From: Echinicola arenosa
GTDB lineage: Bacteria; Bacteroidota; Bacteroidia; Cytophagales; Cyclobacteriaceae
Direction: 5' to 3'
NCBI RefSeq assembly: GCF_014841125.1
Contig: NZ_JACYTQ010000006.1
Location: forward strand, 62,001-126,000
DNA length: 64,000 nucleotides
Positions 9,065-18,202 of this stretch are shown here, piece by piece (the first letter of the stretch is position 1; every line of letters begins with the position of its first letter). The notes beneath the pieces were generated by a model that made no database searches, was not told the DNA's origin, and saw only the letters and a program-made list of their open reading frames with translations. The position numbers and the translations under genes were made by a program.

Positions 9065-10378
9065 ATGGAAACTGACAAATTAATCGTAGGACTGGACATT
9101 GGAACCACAAAAATTTGTGCCATCATAGGGCGCAAAAATGAGTTCGGAAAACTGGAGGTGCTCGGCATGGGCAAAGCAGTGTCTGACGGAGTAATCCGGG
9201 GCATCGTTACCAATATTGACAAAACCGTAAATGCTATCCAAAAAGCGGTAAATGAAGCTTCAGATATGGCCGAGGTTGATATTAGGGAAGTGATCGTTGG
9301 GATTGCCGGGCAACACATCCGAAGCTCAGTTCACCATGGAGTGATCATCCGAAATACCAAAGATGATGAAATCACCATTGAGGACGTACGCAGATTATCC
9401 AATGATATGGAGAACATTGTCGTGCCTCCTGGAAACACGATTATTCACGTAATGCCACAAGATTATACGGTAGATTATGAAGATGGTATCAAAGATCCAG
9501 TGGGCATGTCAGGAGCCCGTTTAGAGGCAGATTTCCATATCATCACTGCACAGACCACAGCTATCAATAATATCAACAGATGCGTAAAAAGAGCAGATCT
9601 TCAGTCCAAGGATTTGATTCTTGAGCCATTGGCCAGTTCGCTTTCAGTCCTTAGCGATTTGGACAAAGAAGCAGGCGTATGCTTGGTGGACATCGGTGGG
9701 GGTACTACGGATATAGCTATATTCTACGATAACATCATTCGCCACACGGCAGTGATTCCATTTGGCGGAAATATCATCACAGCTGATATCAAAGAAGGTT
9801 GCATGGTAATGCAAAACCAAGCGGAATTGCTAAAAACCAAATTTGGTAGAGCCATCGCTGAAGAAGCAAATCCTAATGAGATTGTTTCTATTCCTGGCCT
9901 AAGAAACAGGCCTCCAAAAGAAATTTCTATCAGAAACTTGGCTTACATCGTTGAAGCAAGAATGGAAGAAATCATCGAAATGGTGCAGTCAGAAATTGTA
10001 GCCAGCGGCCTTTATAAGAAACTAGCAGGAGGCATTGTCCTAACAGGCGGTGGCTCCCAGCTGCAAGGTGTAGGCCAATTGTTTGAGTATATGACGGGGC
10101 TGGATACACGAATTGGTTACCCTAATGAGCACTTGGGCAAATCAAAGATTGAAGAAGTGAAAAGTCCTATGTATGCAACCACTGTTGGTTTAGTGTTAGC
10201 TGGCTTCAAAGCTTTGGATGACAGGGAGGACTATTACCGTCAGCGTCAGTCCGTGCCAGTAGAGGCAAAGAATGACCGAAACAGAATGGAGATGCCCGGC
10301 AAGGACATTTTTGGTAGCATCAGAAGAAGACTGAAAGACTTCATCACGGATGATATCGGAGATGAGGGCAACTACTGA
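9065..10378 (+). CDS. ftsA: Cell division protein FtsA
   Basis: FtsA is the actin-like ATPase that tethers FtsZ filaments to the membrane. The phosphate-1 motif of the actin fold (GLDIGTTKICAIIG) is near residues 9-22, the 1C/SHS2 region follows, and the phosphate-2 motif VDIGGGTTDIAI is near residue 216. The C-terminus (GSIRRRLKDFITDD) can form a short basic amphipathic helix, as expected for the membrane-targeting sequence. Length of 437 aa is ordinary. The 61-base gap before ftsZ holds no recognisable promoter. Confidence 0.97.
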   Translation: METDKLIVGLDIGTTKICAIIGRKNEFGKLEVLGMGKAVSDGVIRGIVTNIDKTVNAIQKAVNEASDMAEVDIREVIVGIAGQHIRSSVHHGVIIRNTKDDEITIEDVRRLSNDMENIVVPPGNTIIHVMPQDYTVDYEDGIKDPVGMSGARLEADFHIITAQTTAINNINRCVKRADLQSKDLILEPLASSLSVLSDLDKEAGVCLVDIGGGTTDIAIFYDNIIRHTAVIPFGGNIITADIKEGCMVMQNQAELLKTKFGRAIAEEANPNEIVSIPGLRNRPPKEISIRNLAYIVEARMEEIIEMVQSEIVASGLYKKLAGGIVLTGGGSQLQGVGQLFEYMTGLDTRIGYPNEHLGKSKIEEVKSPMYATTVGLVLAGFKALDDREDYYRQRQSVPVEAKNDRNRMEMPGKDIFGSIRRRLKDFITDDIGDEGNY

Positions 10379-10439
10379 TCAGTGAAACAGAGATTTAGAA
10401 AGATTTAGAAATAACAATTCACCAAAAATTGAGGAAAAA

Positions 10440-12098
10440 ATGTCAGATATCATGAAAGATTACAAATTTGATATTCCTAAAAATCACAAGTCTATCATCA
10501 AGGTGATAGGTGTGGGAGGAGGTGGTTCCAATGCGGTGAACCACATGTTTAGCCAAGGAATAAAAGATGTGGAGTTTGTTGTAGTTAACACAGACTCGCA
10601 GGCATTGAAGAGCAGTCCGGTTCCTTTGAAGCTTCAGATTGGAGCTCACCTTACAGAAGGTTTGGGAGCTGGAGCCAATCCTGAAAAGGGAAGGAATGCT
10701 GCTTTGGAAAGCAAAGAAGAAATCAGGGAGTTACTTTCTGATAATACCAAGATGGTATTTATCACTGCCGGTATGGGTGGTGGCACCGGGACGGGTGCGG
10801 CCCCAGTGATTGCCAAGATTGCCAAGGATATGGACATACTTACAGTGGGTATTGTCACTGCACCGTTTATTTTTGAAGGCCGTAAAAAAACCGGAGCAGC
10901 CCAAAGAGGTATTGAAGAATTAAGAGCCAACTGCGATACCGTCTTGGTCATTCTCAATGACAAGTTGAGAGAGGTTTATGGCAACTTGCCTATCCGTTCT
11001 GCTTTTGGAAAAGCGGATAATGTGCTGAGTACAGCGGCAAAGTCAATTGCGGAAATCATCACTGTTCATCAGGATGTGAACGTCGACTTTGAAGATGTGA
11101 AGACCGTGATGAAAGATGCCGGAGCTGCCGTGATGGGTTCTGCTACTGAAGAGATGGAAGGCAGAGCGATCAAGGCTGCAGAGAAAGCTATAGCTTCACC
11201 ATTGTTAAACAATGTGGATATTAAGGGCGCTGAGAAGATCCTATTGTCCATCATGTCAGGTGAAGAAGAGGAGCTTTCTATGGATGAATTGAGTGAAATC
11301 ACGGAATACATTCAGGAACGTGCAGGAGATGATGCGGAAGTAATCTTTGGTCAAGGTATCGACCCTGATTTGAAAAAGGCAATCCGAGTTACTGTGATTG
11401 CAACAGGTTTTCAGACTGGTGCTCTGACAAAAGATGAAGCTGACAAAGCCAAGAAAATAGAGCAGGAAAAAGAAGAAAATTCGAAAAAAGTAATTGATTT
11501 GGATTCAGGTAAAACAACCAAAGTAGAAGAGGATAGTCCTGCATCCTCTGGTCAGACCTTTACTTTTACGATCAAGCAGCCTACACCATCTAACAATGGT
11601 AACAATTATGAAGAAACTAATTCTTCATCTGCTAAACCAATGCCAAGCCAGAGCCACGTGGATACTGAAGAGGATTATAATTATCCGACTCCAACATCAC
11701 AAGATGATGAGTTTGAGTTTGTACCTGCAAGTCCTTCTCCAGAAAGAAAAGTGACTCCATTGTATGACGAGGAACCTAAGGCTGAGCAGCGCAATAGCAT
11801 GCCACGTGAGGAAGAGAGCAATGCTGGTGCAGCTTACAATAATGATTACTATGAGCAAATCAAGCAAAAGGCCATGCAACGCGCACATGAGCGCTTTGAA
11901 AGGTTAAAAAACCTAAGGGCAGCCAATCAAACTCCCGAGGAGTTCAAAGAAAAGCTTGATAAGCCTGCTTATTTAAGGAAAAATGTAAAACTCCAGGATG
12001 TGCAACACAGTTCGGAAACCAATTTGTCCAAGTTTAATTTAAATGATGACAATGAGATTCTGGGCAATAACCGGTTTTTACATGACAATGTTGATTAA
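10440..12098 (+). CDS. ftsZ: Cell division protein FtsZ with long C-terminal extension
   Basis: FtsZ is the tubulin-like GTPase that forms the division ring. The nucleotide loop GGGTGTG is at residues 113-119, and the globular domain ends around residue 325. At 552 aa it is much longer than the about 380-residue E. coli protein. The extra length is a low-complexity linker rich in Ser, Pro, Asn, Glu and Gln (about residues 340-490), then a conserved-looking basic region (AHERFERLKNL) and a tail ending LHDNVD. Extended tails are known in Bacteroidota FtsZ. The stop codon sits inside a 27-bp palindrome shared with the convergent gene. Confidence 0.97.
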   Translation: MSDIMKDYKFDIPKNHKSIIKVIGVGGGGSNAVNHMFSQGIKDVEFVVVNTDSQALKSSPVPLKLQIGAHLTEGLGAGANPEKGRNAALESKEEIRELLSDNTKMVFITAGMGGGTGTGAAPVIAKIAKDMDILTVGIVTAPFIFEGRKKTGAAQRGIEELRANCDTVLVILNDKLREVYGNLPIRSAFGKADNVLSTAAKSIAEIITVHQDVNVDFEDVKTVMKDAGAAVMGSATEEMEGRAIKAAEKAIASPLLNNVDIKGAEKILLSIMSGEEEELSMDELSEITEYIQERAGDDAEVIFGQGIDPDLKKAIRVTVIATGFQTGALTKDEADKAKKIEQEKEENSKKVIDLDSGKTTKVEEDSPASSGQTFTFTIKQPTPSNNGNNYEETNSSSAKPMPSQSHVDTEEDYNYPTPTSQDDEFEFVPASPSPERKVTPLYDEEPKAEQRNSMPREEESNAGAAYNNDYYEQIKQKAMQRAHERFERLKNLRAANQTPEEFKEKLDKPAYLRKNVKLQDVQHSSETNLSKFNLNDDNEILGNNRFLHDNVD

Positions 12099-12113
12099 AA
12101 ATTAATCAACATT
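12087..12113. repeat. 27-bp palindrome spanning two convergent stop codons
   Basis: Bases 12087-12098 and 12102-12113 form a perfect 12-bp inverted repeat with a three-base AAA spacer. The TAA stop of ftsZ (12096-12098) and the TAA stop of the opposing FMN reductase gene (12095-12097 on the - strand) both fall inside it. It is AT-rich and not followed by a clear T-run on either strand, so it may end or stabilise both transcripts only weakly. Confidence 0.7.
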
Positions 12114-12619
12114 TCTGCCTGGGTTTTCAAAAGGTCTATGTAAAACTTGTTGGTGAGCAAGTTATTAGACATGTTTTCCTCAATTTTGGCAAGTTTTGGC
12201 TTATTGGCCAGAACATGCATGCCCAGGTAGTGGAATATGTCGGTAAGGTGGCTCAATGCGATGCCACCTCCGCCTATTCCTGATGAAATCCCCACCACAG
12301 CACATTTTTTATTCCTAAATGTATTGGGATAGGTCATGCCATCAATAAACGATTTTAATATCCCAGGAAAAGAGCCATTGTATTCCGGTACGATAAAAAC
12401 AAATTTATTTCCTGCCTTAATACGGTCATGCAACTCGTTGTAGACTTCATTTTGGCCATTGTTTTCATAAAGGGCTGTAAAGACAAAATCATTGGGCAGT
12501 TCCCTCAGGTCAATTAATTCATTTTGGGCTCCCATTTCCGTCAGTATATCTTGGTATAACTGGGCTATGGTTTTGGAAACTGCATTTTTTCTATTGGTAC
12601 CTACTATTATTTTTATCAT
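12095..12619 (-). CDS. NADPH-dependent FMN reductase family flavoprotein
   Basis: A 174-residue flavodoxin-fold protein of the NADPH-dependent FMN reductase/azoreductase family, probably a cytosolic quinone or flavin reductase; the substrate cannot be told from sequence. The N-terminal KIIVGTNRKNAVSK matches the FMN phosphate-binding loop (GTNRxxS type), and PEYNGSFPGILKSFID near residue 80 is the family signature around the flavin ring. It is transcribed toward ftsZ and the two genes overlap by four bases at their 3' ends. Confidence 0.88.
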   Translation of the reverse strand: MIKIIVGTNRKNAVSKTIAQLYQDILTEMGAQNELIDLRELPNDFVFTALYENNGQNEVYNELHDRIKAGNKFVFIVPEYNGSFPGILKSFIDGMTYPNTFRNKKCAVVGISSGIGGGGIALSHLTDIFHYLGMHVLANKPKLAKIEENMSNNLLTNKFYIDLLKTQAEMLINF

Positions 12620-12753
12620 GAATGAATCTACTTATACTTGCAAAACTGCTCCTTAATATACAATATCGTAAGTCATAAAGTTTCTTAAGAAGTCTCAGAA
12701 AAATTATTATCCCTTTCAAAATAAGAGCGAAGATTATCCATAACCAAATAAAA

Positions 12754-13590
12754 ATGATAAAAGACATGCCCAATCCCTATCTTGAACAAATTGAAGAAGC
12801 TGTAAGCTATATCAACCAACAGGTAAAAGATGTACCCCAAGTGGGCATAATTTTAGGTACTGGATTAGGACAATTGATAGAGCATATCAAGATAGATCAA
12901 GAGATTCCATATGCCAAAATACCTCATTTTCCTATTTCTACGGTGGAAACTCACAGTGGAGAGTTGGTCTTCGGAAAATTGTCTGGAATTAACGTAGTGG
13001 CGATGAAGGGGAGGTTTCATTATTATGAAGGTTATCATATGAAAGAAGTAACCTTTCCTGTTAGGGTAATGAAACGATTGGGAATCAGGCAGCTAATCGT
13101 CTCCAACGCAGCAGGAGGACTTGATCCAGCATTTGAAATAGGTGATGTAATGGTTATCAATGATCATATTGACCTATTTCCGGAAAACCCATTGAGGGGT
13201 AAAAATTTGGATGGGTTTGGAGTGAGATTTCCGGATATGAGTGAGCCTTATGCATTGGAGCTAATAGATAAAGCTATAAAAGTAGCCGATCAAAAAGGAA
13301 TTAGAATACATCAAGGAGTATATGTTGGTGTTCAAGGTCCCAACCTTGAGACGAGAGCTGAATACCGATACCTGAGGACTATTGGGGCGGATGCAGTGGG
13401 GATGAGTACTGTGCCAGAAGTGATAGTTGCGCGGCAAATGGGTTTGCCGGTTTTTGCCTTGTCGGCCATTACAGATTTATGTTCACCAGGTAAGATCAAG
13501 AAGATTTCCATCCAAGAAGTGATTGCGGCAGCAGCCATTGCTGAACCAAAAATGACTGCGATAATAAAAGATTTGGTTTCTGAAATGTGA
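12754..13590 (+). CDS. Purine-nucleoside phosphorylase (trimeric, inosine/guanosine type)
   Basis: This cytosolic enzyme splits inosine and guanosine with phosphate, giving the free base and ribose-1-phosphate for purine salvage. The phosphate-binding GTGLGQL motif, the HSGELVFG segment and the GRFHYYEGY motif are those of the low-molecular-mass trimeric PNP family. Near the C-terminus SAITDLCSPG precedes the substrate-specificity region. Length of 278 aa is normal. ATGs at 12754 and 12766 are both plausible starts; the first is used. It is divergent from the FMN reductase gene across 134 bases with no clear promoter motif. Confidence 0.94.
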   Translation: MIKDMPNPYLEQIEEAVSYINQQVKDVPQVGIILGTGLGQLIEHIKIDQEIPYAKIPHFPISTVETHSGELVFGKLSGINVVAMKGRFHYYEGYHMKEVTFPVRVMKRLGIRQLIVSNAAGGLDPAFEIGDVMVINDHIDLFPENPLRGKNLDGFGVRFPDMSEPYALELIDKAIKVADQKGIRIHQGVYVGVQGPNLETRAEYRYLRTIGADAVGMSTVPEVIVARQMGLPVFALSAITDLCSPGKIKKISIQEVIAAAAIAEPKMTAIIKDLVSEM

Positions 13591-13675
13591 ATAAAACGGT
13601 TTTTTTCTGCCTTTTTTTAAGGTAGTATATTGGCTTTGGATTATAATAATCACTTGGTTTTTTGTAAGTTCAAGT

Positions 13676-14347
13676 ATGGCAACTTACAGAGTAAAAATAT
13701 TAGAGAAAGAAAAGGTTACACATGATGTGAGCCGTTACAAGTTGGAGAAGCCTCATGGGTATGATTTTCAACCCGGCCAAGCTACAGAGGTGAGTTTGCT
13801 AAAAGCAGGGTGGGAAGCTGAAAAGCGTCCTTTTACTTTTACTAGTTTACCGTCAGATGATTATTTGGAGTTTATCATCAAATCCTATAAAGGTCATCAG
13901 GGGGTGACCAAAAGGTTAGGCGAAGCTGAAGTAGGAGATGAGTTGGAAATAGGAGATCCTTGGGGAACAATATCCTTTCAAGGAGAAGGGGTCTTTATAG
14001 CTGGTGGAGCAGGTATTACTCCTTTTATAGCCATTTTAAGGCAGCTTCGCAAAAAGAATAAGGTTGGTACTAGCAAGTTGATTTTTGCTAATAAAACCAA
14101 TGACGATATCATTCTATACGAAGAGCTGAAGACAATATTGGGTCATAAATTTATCAATATCATCGCGAAGCAAAAGGATACAGCTTATGATAAGGGAATG
14201 ATTGATAAGGCTTATTTAAAATCCAAAATTGGAGATTTTGAGCACCAACATTTTTATGTATGTGGGCCTCCTGGATTTATCAAAGCAGTCAACGGTGGAT
14301 TGAAGGAACTGGGAGCCAATCCTTCCACATTAGTTTTTGAGCAATAA
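13676..14347 (+). CDS. FAD/NAD(P)-binding oxidoreductase, ferredoxin reductase type
   Basis: A 223-residue flavoprotein with the ferredoxin-NADP reductase fold. The FAD-binding motif RPFTFTS is at residues 51-57 (RxYS/T class), the pyridine-nucleotide-binding GGAGITPF is at residues 110-117, and the C-terminal YVCGPPGF is near residues 196-203. There is no ferredoxin domain, so it must pass electrons to or from a separate carrier. It follows the PNP gene by 85 bases and is closed by a hairpin terminator at 14372. Its partner and physiological direction are unknown. Confidence 0.88.
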   Translation: MATYRVKILEKEKVTHDVSRYKLEKPHGYDFQPGQATEVSLLKAGWEAEKRPFTFTSLPSDDYLEFIIKSYKGHQGVTKRLGEAEVGDELEIGDPWGTISFQGEGVFIAGGAGITPFIAILRQLRKKNKVGTSKLIFANKTNDDIILYEELKTILGHKFINIIAKQKDTAYDKGMIDKAYLKSKIGDFEHQHFYVCGPPGFIKAVNGGLKELGANPSTLVFEQ

Positions 14348-14371
14348 TTATTTTAAGCTTCTATAAAAGTA

Positions 14372-14406
14372 AAAATAGGCGATAAATACGTTGATCGCCT
14401 ATTTTC
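14372..14406. terminator. Bidirectional hairpin terminator
   Basis: AAAATAGGCGAT at 14373-14384 pairs with ATCGCCTATTTT at 14394-14405, a perfect 12-bp stem with A and T runs on both sides. It lies between the convergent ferredoxin-reductase-like gene and the M20 amidohydrolase gene and should stop both. Confidence 0.85.
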
Positions 14407-14412
14407 CTTGGA

Positions 14413-15717
14413 TCATTTCATTTCCATATAGTCTAAAGTTAGGTAACTGAGGGCCCTTACTCCCAGCAAAAGCCCTGATTCATCAATAAAAAAATCAGGT
14501 GTATGGTGTGCAGCCACATCTGCAGGATCTTCCCCTTTGGACATTCCTCCCAAAAAGATAAATAGGCCTGGGGCTTCCATTTGGAAGTAGCTAAAGTCTT
14601 CTGCTCCAGTGATAGGGTCATGGTAAATTAGGTTTTCTGCACCGGCCACTAGTTGCAATGTAGGAACCATTTTTTCAGTTAGATCAGAATCATTTATTGT
14701 AGCCGGATATATTTTATCAATGACCACATCCACATTTGCTCCGGCAGCTTCTCCTGTATTGGTGGCGATTTCATGTATTCTTTTATGGATCAAGCTTTGT
14801 TGCTTAGTACCGTAAGTTCTGATTGTTCCTAGCATTTCCACTTTTTCGGGGATGATATTTTGACGGACACCTCCATGAATACTTCCTATGGTGACTATAG
14901 CGGGATTCTCTGTGATATTGACATTTCTACTGATAATGGTTTGAAGAGCATTGACAATTTGAGCGGAAGTGACAATAGGATCAACCGATGACCAGGGGTA
15001 GGCACCATGAGCCTGGCGGCCATTCACGGTTAGTTTCAGGTTGTCCACTGCAGCCATGGCTGGGCCGGATCTGTATTTGATTTTTCCTACTTCAGTTTGT
15101 GAGTTGATATGCAAACCGAAAATGGCATCTACACCTTCCATTACCCCTTCTTCAACCATTTGTTTGGCTCCCCATGAATCCACGCCTTCTTCAAAAACAC
15201 CTTCTTCCGATGGCTGAAAAATGAATTTCACATTTCCATGGATTTCGCCTTTCATCCCTGCCAAAACTTCGGCAACCCCCATCAATATGGCTACATGGGT
15301 GTCATGTCCACAGGCATGCATAATACCGATTTCCTGGCCATTATAGACCGTTGTTTTCGTCGATTTAAACGGAAGATCATTACGCTCAGTGACTGGTAAA
15401 GCATCCATGTCAGCCCTTAATGCTACTGTCGGACCATCATGGCCACCTTTCAATAAACCGACTACACCAGTAACTGCCACTTGTTCCTGGACTTCGATTC
15501 CCAAGCTTCTCAGGTGGGCGGCAATTAGCTTTGCCGTTCTGGTTTCATGGTTGCCCAATTCAGGATTTTGATGGATATCCCTTCTCCACTTGATTACTTT
15601 GGATTTGATGGCTAATGACCGATCATCTATGTCTTTGTGTAAAGTGGTTTGCGCAAAACTTGCCGAACTGAAGAGGGCTATAAGGAAGATTAAATAGTTC
15701 TTAAACATTATTTTCAT
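14413..15717 (-). CDS. Exported M20-family amidohydrolase
   Basis: A zinc-type M20 (M20D) amidohydrolase of the hippurate/IAA-amino-acid hydrolase group, removing N-acyl groups from amino acids or small peptides. The first about 22 residues (basic start, hydrophobic core, SSASFAQ) form a Sec signal peptide, so it is exported to the periplasm or beyond. Metal and catalytic landmarks are RADMDALPV, MHACGHDTH, FQPSEEG, and a late GAEDFSYF. Length of 434 aa is normal. The natural substrate is unknown. Start is the ATG at 15717; an ATG three codons later is equally possible. Confidence 0.92.
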   Translation of the reverse strand: MKIMFKNYLIFLIALFSSASFAQTTLHKDIDDRSLAIKSKVIKWRRDIHQNPELGNHETRTAKLIAAHLRSLGIEVQEQVAVTGVVGLLKGGHDGPTVALRADMDALPVTERNDLPFKSTKTTVYNGQEIGIMHACGHDTHVAILMGVAEVLAGMKGEIHGNVKFIFQPSEEGVFEEGVDSWGAKQMVEEGVMEGVDAIFGLHINSQTEVGKIKYRSGPAMAAVDNLKLTVNGRQAHGAYPWSSVDPIVTSAQIVNALQTIISRNVNITENPAIVTIGSIHGGVRQNIIPEKVEMLGTIRTYGTKQQSLIHKRIHEIATNTGEAAGANVDVVIDKIYPATINDSDLTEKMVPTLQLVAGAENLIYHDPITGAEDFSYFQMEAPGLFIFLGGMSKGEDPADVAAHHTPDFFIDESGLLLGVRALSYLTLDYMEMK

Positions 15718-15865
15718 GGTTGGCTGTAATTAAAATTAGCAAAAGATTGGAGGCTTTAAAATACCCATTGAATAAGTTTTTAGTTTTAAATTGTTTTTTT
15801 ACTCCAAAAAAAGGCACAATTTGGGAGAGATTTCTGCATTGTGTATCCAACCTAAACTAATCAAC

Positions 15866-16564
15866 ATGAATTTAAAAGGACAAACAGCCGTTATAACAGG
15901 AGTAAGCAAAGGGATAGGTTTGGAGGTCGTTCTTCAATTATTGGAAAAGGGAGTTGTCGTTGCGGGATGGGGGAGAAACCGGCCTGATTTGAACCATGAT
16001 AACTTTCATTTTTTTAGCTGTGATGTTGCTAATGAAGCATCTGTCGATGAGGCTTACAAAAGTACGGTTAAGGAATTAGGAGAAGATATAAGGATTTTGA
16101 TCAATAATGCTGGTTTTGGGGTGGTTGGGGCGATCGATGAAATGTCGAGTGAGGATTGGAAATCAATGTTTGATGTGAACGTGCATGGGATATTTTATGT
16201 CACCAAAAGGGTGGTTCCCAATATGAAGGCCCAAGATGAGGGGCATATTTTGAATGTAGCCTCTATTGCAGGGTTAAATGGAGTGGCTAATTTTGCAGGT
16301 TACTGTGGCACCAAGCATGCGGTCAAAGGGATTTCTCATGCTTTGTATATGGAGTTGAGAGAATTTGGTATAAAAGTATCTACCATCTATCCTGGTTCTG
16401 TAAAAACCAATTTCTTTGATAACATCGAAGGAATGAATGCACATGAAAATATGATGCGCCCAGAAGATGTGGCTACCACGATGGTGCAAACCTTGGAAAC
16501 CCATCACAATTATTTTGTAGCAGATGTGGAGTGCAGGCCTCTTCGCCCAAAAGGAAAGCAATAG
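15866..16564 (+). CDS. Short-chain dehydrogenase/reductase
   Basis: A classical SDR enzyme of 232 aa using NAD(P)H; the substrate is unknown. The cofactor loop TGVSKGIG is at residues 11-18, the NAG motif (NNAG) near 80-83, and the catalytic residues are S133, Y146 and K150 (YCGTK). The start is the ATG at 15866, because an upstream extension would need a TTG and adds unrelated sequence before the Rossmann fold. Only one base separates its stop from the gldA start, so it is probably co-transcribed with gldA-gldF-gldG, although no role in motility is known for it. Confidence 0.92.
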   Translation: MNLKGQTAVITGVSKGIGLEVVLQLLEKGVVVAGWGRNRPDLNHDNFHFFSCDVANEASVDEAYKSTVKELGEDIRILINNAGFGVVGAIDEMSSEDWKSMFDVNVHGIFYVTKRVVPNMKAQDEGHILNVASIAGLNGVANFAGYCGTKHAVKGISHALYMELREFGIKVSTIYPGSVKTNFFDNIEGMNAHENMMRPEDVATTMVQTLETHHNYFVADVECRPLRPKGKQ

Positions 16565-16565
16565 T

Positions 16566-17483
16566 ATGTCTCTTGAAGTAAAACAGCTCAGCAAAAACTA
16601 TAAAGATCAAAAAGCGCTGGACGGTGTGAGTTTTTCAGCTTCTTCAGGTCAGATTTTAGGTTTTTTAGGACCTAATGGAGCGGGGAAGTCCACAACTATG
16701 AAAATTGCAGCAGGTTACCTACTGCCTGATCATGGAGATGTTTTGGTTAATGGGATTTCTGTGATTGAACATCCTCAACACGTGAGTAGGCAAATTGGGT
16801 ACTTACCTGAACACAACCCTCTTTACTTGGAGATGTATATAAAGGAATTCCTGACATTTATGGCTGGGATTTATGGTGTAAAAGGAGTTATGGCCAAAAG
16901 AAGAGTGCAAGAGGTAATTGCATCATGTGGTCTGGAGACAGAAAAGCATAAAAAGATTGGGGCGCTTTCCAAAGGCTACCGTCAAAGAGTGGGCTTGGCA
17001 AAAGCTTTGGTCCATGATCCAAATGTAATTATCCTAGATGAGCCCACAACGGGTTTAGATCCCAATCAATTGGTCGAAATCCGTAAATTAATCAAGTCTA
17101 TTAGCTTAGAGAAAACCTTAATCCTTAGTACCCATATTATGCAAGAAGTAGAAGCAATGTGTGATAGGGTAGTGATCATTCATCAGGGAAAGGTCATGGT
17201 ACAAGATTCATTGGAGAACCTTAAGTCGAGCAATGGCCAAGTATCCATTTATCTCGAGACACAGGAAAACCTGGAGACTGATTGGTTTACCAGCTTGCAA
17301 GGTGTCAATGAGGTGAGGGTATTGGCAGTAGGTTCTATTCAATTGTTGACCAATGAGCCAACTTCTTTGAGGAAAAATATACTGGAAGTAATAAATGAAA
17401 AACAACTATCCTTATTAAGTCTCCGTCAGGAGGAGAGGAATCTTGAAACTATTTTTCACCAATTAACGAGTGCTGCGGTATGA
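16566..17483 (+). CDS. gldA: Gliding motility ABC transporter ATP-binding protein GldA
   Basis: GldA is the ATPase of the GldA-GldF-GldG ABC transporter required for gliding in Flavobacterium. Walker A GPNGAGKST is at residues 35-43, the ABC signature LSKGYRQ at 134-140, Walker B IILDEP at 155-160 and the switch histidine at H190. Length is 305 aa from the ATG at 16566; a longer reading would start inside the SDR gene. The start of gldF overlaps the stop. In Flavobacterium johnsoniae gldA is separate from gldFG, whereas here all three adjoin. The call over a generic ABC ATPase depends on that adjacency. Confidence 0.92.
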   Translation: MSLEVKQLSKNYKDQKALDGVSFSASSGQILGFLGPNGAGKSTTMKIAAGYLLPDHGDVLVNGISVIEHPQHVSRQIGYLPEHNPLYLEMYIKEFLTFMAGIYGVKGVMAKRRVQEVIASCGLETEKHKKIGALSKGYRQRVGLAKALVHDPNVIILDEPTTGLDPNQLVEIRKLIKSISLEKTLILSTHIMQEVEAMCDRVVIIHQGKVMVQDSLENLKSSNGQVSIYLETQENLETDWFTSLQGVNEVRVLAVGSIQLLTNEPTSLRKNILEVINEKQLSLLSLRQEERNLETIFHQLTSAAV

Positions 17484-18202
17484 TGAGTTTGGTGTGGAAG
17501 GAGGTCAATTCCTTTTTTAATAATCTGACGGGATATTTAATTATTTCTGTTTTTTTGGTTGCATTGGGTTTGTTGGTTTGGGTGTTTCCTGAAACCAGTG
17601 TTTTACAATATGGCTTTGCTGATTTAGAAGCATTGTTTGTTTATACTCCATATGTATTTGTCTTTATGGTTCCAGCTATTACGATGCGGATGATAGCTGA
17701 AGAAAAGAGGAGTGGTACTTGGGAGTTGCTGATGACCTCCCCACTAAAGCCTTATCAGATTGTATTGGCAAAGTACTTGGCGGGGGTGCTGGTGGTTGTT
17801 TTAGCTTTACTGCCTACCTTGATTTACTATTATAGCATTTACCAATTGGGAGCTCCGAAGGGCAATATAGACAGTGCAGGATTTATTGGTTCTTTTTTTG
17901 GGATGATTTTGATAGGGGCTGTATTTGCAGCTATTGGCCTTTTTAGTTCTTCTCTGACAGATAATCAAATTACCGCATTTGTAATTGGTGCATTTATTAG
18001 TTTTGCCTTGTATTTTGGATTTACAGCTTTGGTCAGCTTAATGCAAATGAGCAGCATGGCTATCTTTTTGGAAGACCTCAGCCTGAATTATCATTATGAA
18101 AGTATGAGTAGGGGTGTAATTGCTTCTGGTGACCTGTTTTTCTTTTTTGGGCTTATTGCCAGTTTAATTATCCTCACCACATTAATGATTAAAAAGCAAT
18201 GA
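17480..18202 (+). CDS. gldF: Gliding motility ABC transporter permease GldF
   Basis: GldF is the membrane subunit of the Gld ABC transporter. The 240-residue product has about six hydrophobic segments and the ABC-2 permease pattern, including the cytoplasmic EEKRSGTWELLMTSP stretch near residue 75 that contacts the ATPase in this family. It overlaps gldA by four bases and gldG by four bases, consistent with stoichiometric co-translation. ATGs at 17480 and 17483 are adjacent and both could serve. Confidence 0.92.
   Translation: MMSLVWKEVNSFFNNLTGYLIISVFLVALGLLVWVFPETSVLQYGFADLEALFVYTPYVFVFMVPAITMRMIAEEKRSGTWELLMTSPLKPYQIVLAKYLAGVLVVVLALLPTLIYYYSIYQLGAPKGNIDSAGFIGSFFGMILIGAVFAAIGLFSSSLTDNQITAFVIGAFISFALYFGFTALVSLMQMSSMAIFLEDLSLNYHYESMSRGVIASGDLFFFFGLIASLIILTTLMIKKQ

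Noticed and set aside
12095-12619. FMN reductase gene as a shadow of ftsZ
   Set aside because: It overlaps ftsZ by only four bases and has clear flavoprotein motifs, so it was kept as a real gene.
15791-15865. Longer SDR reading from a TTG
   Set aside because: It adds 25 unrelated residues before the Rossmann fold; the ATG at 15866 fits the family.
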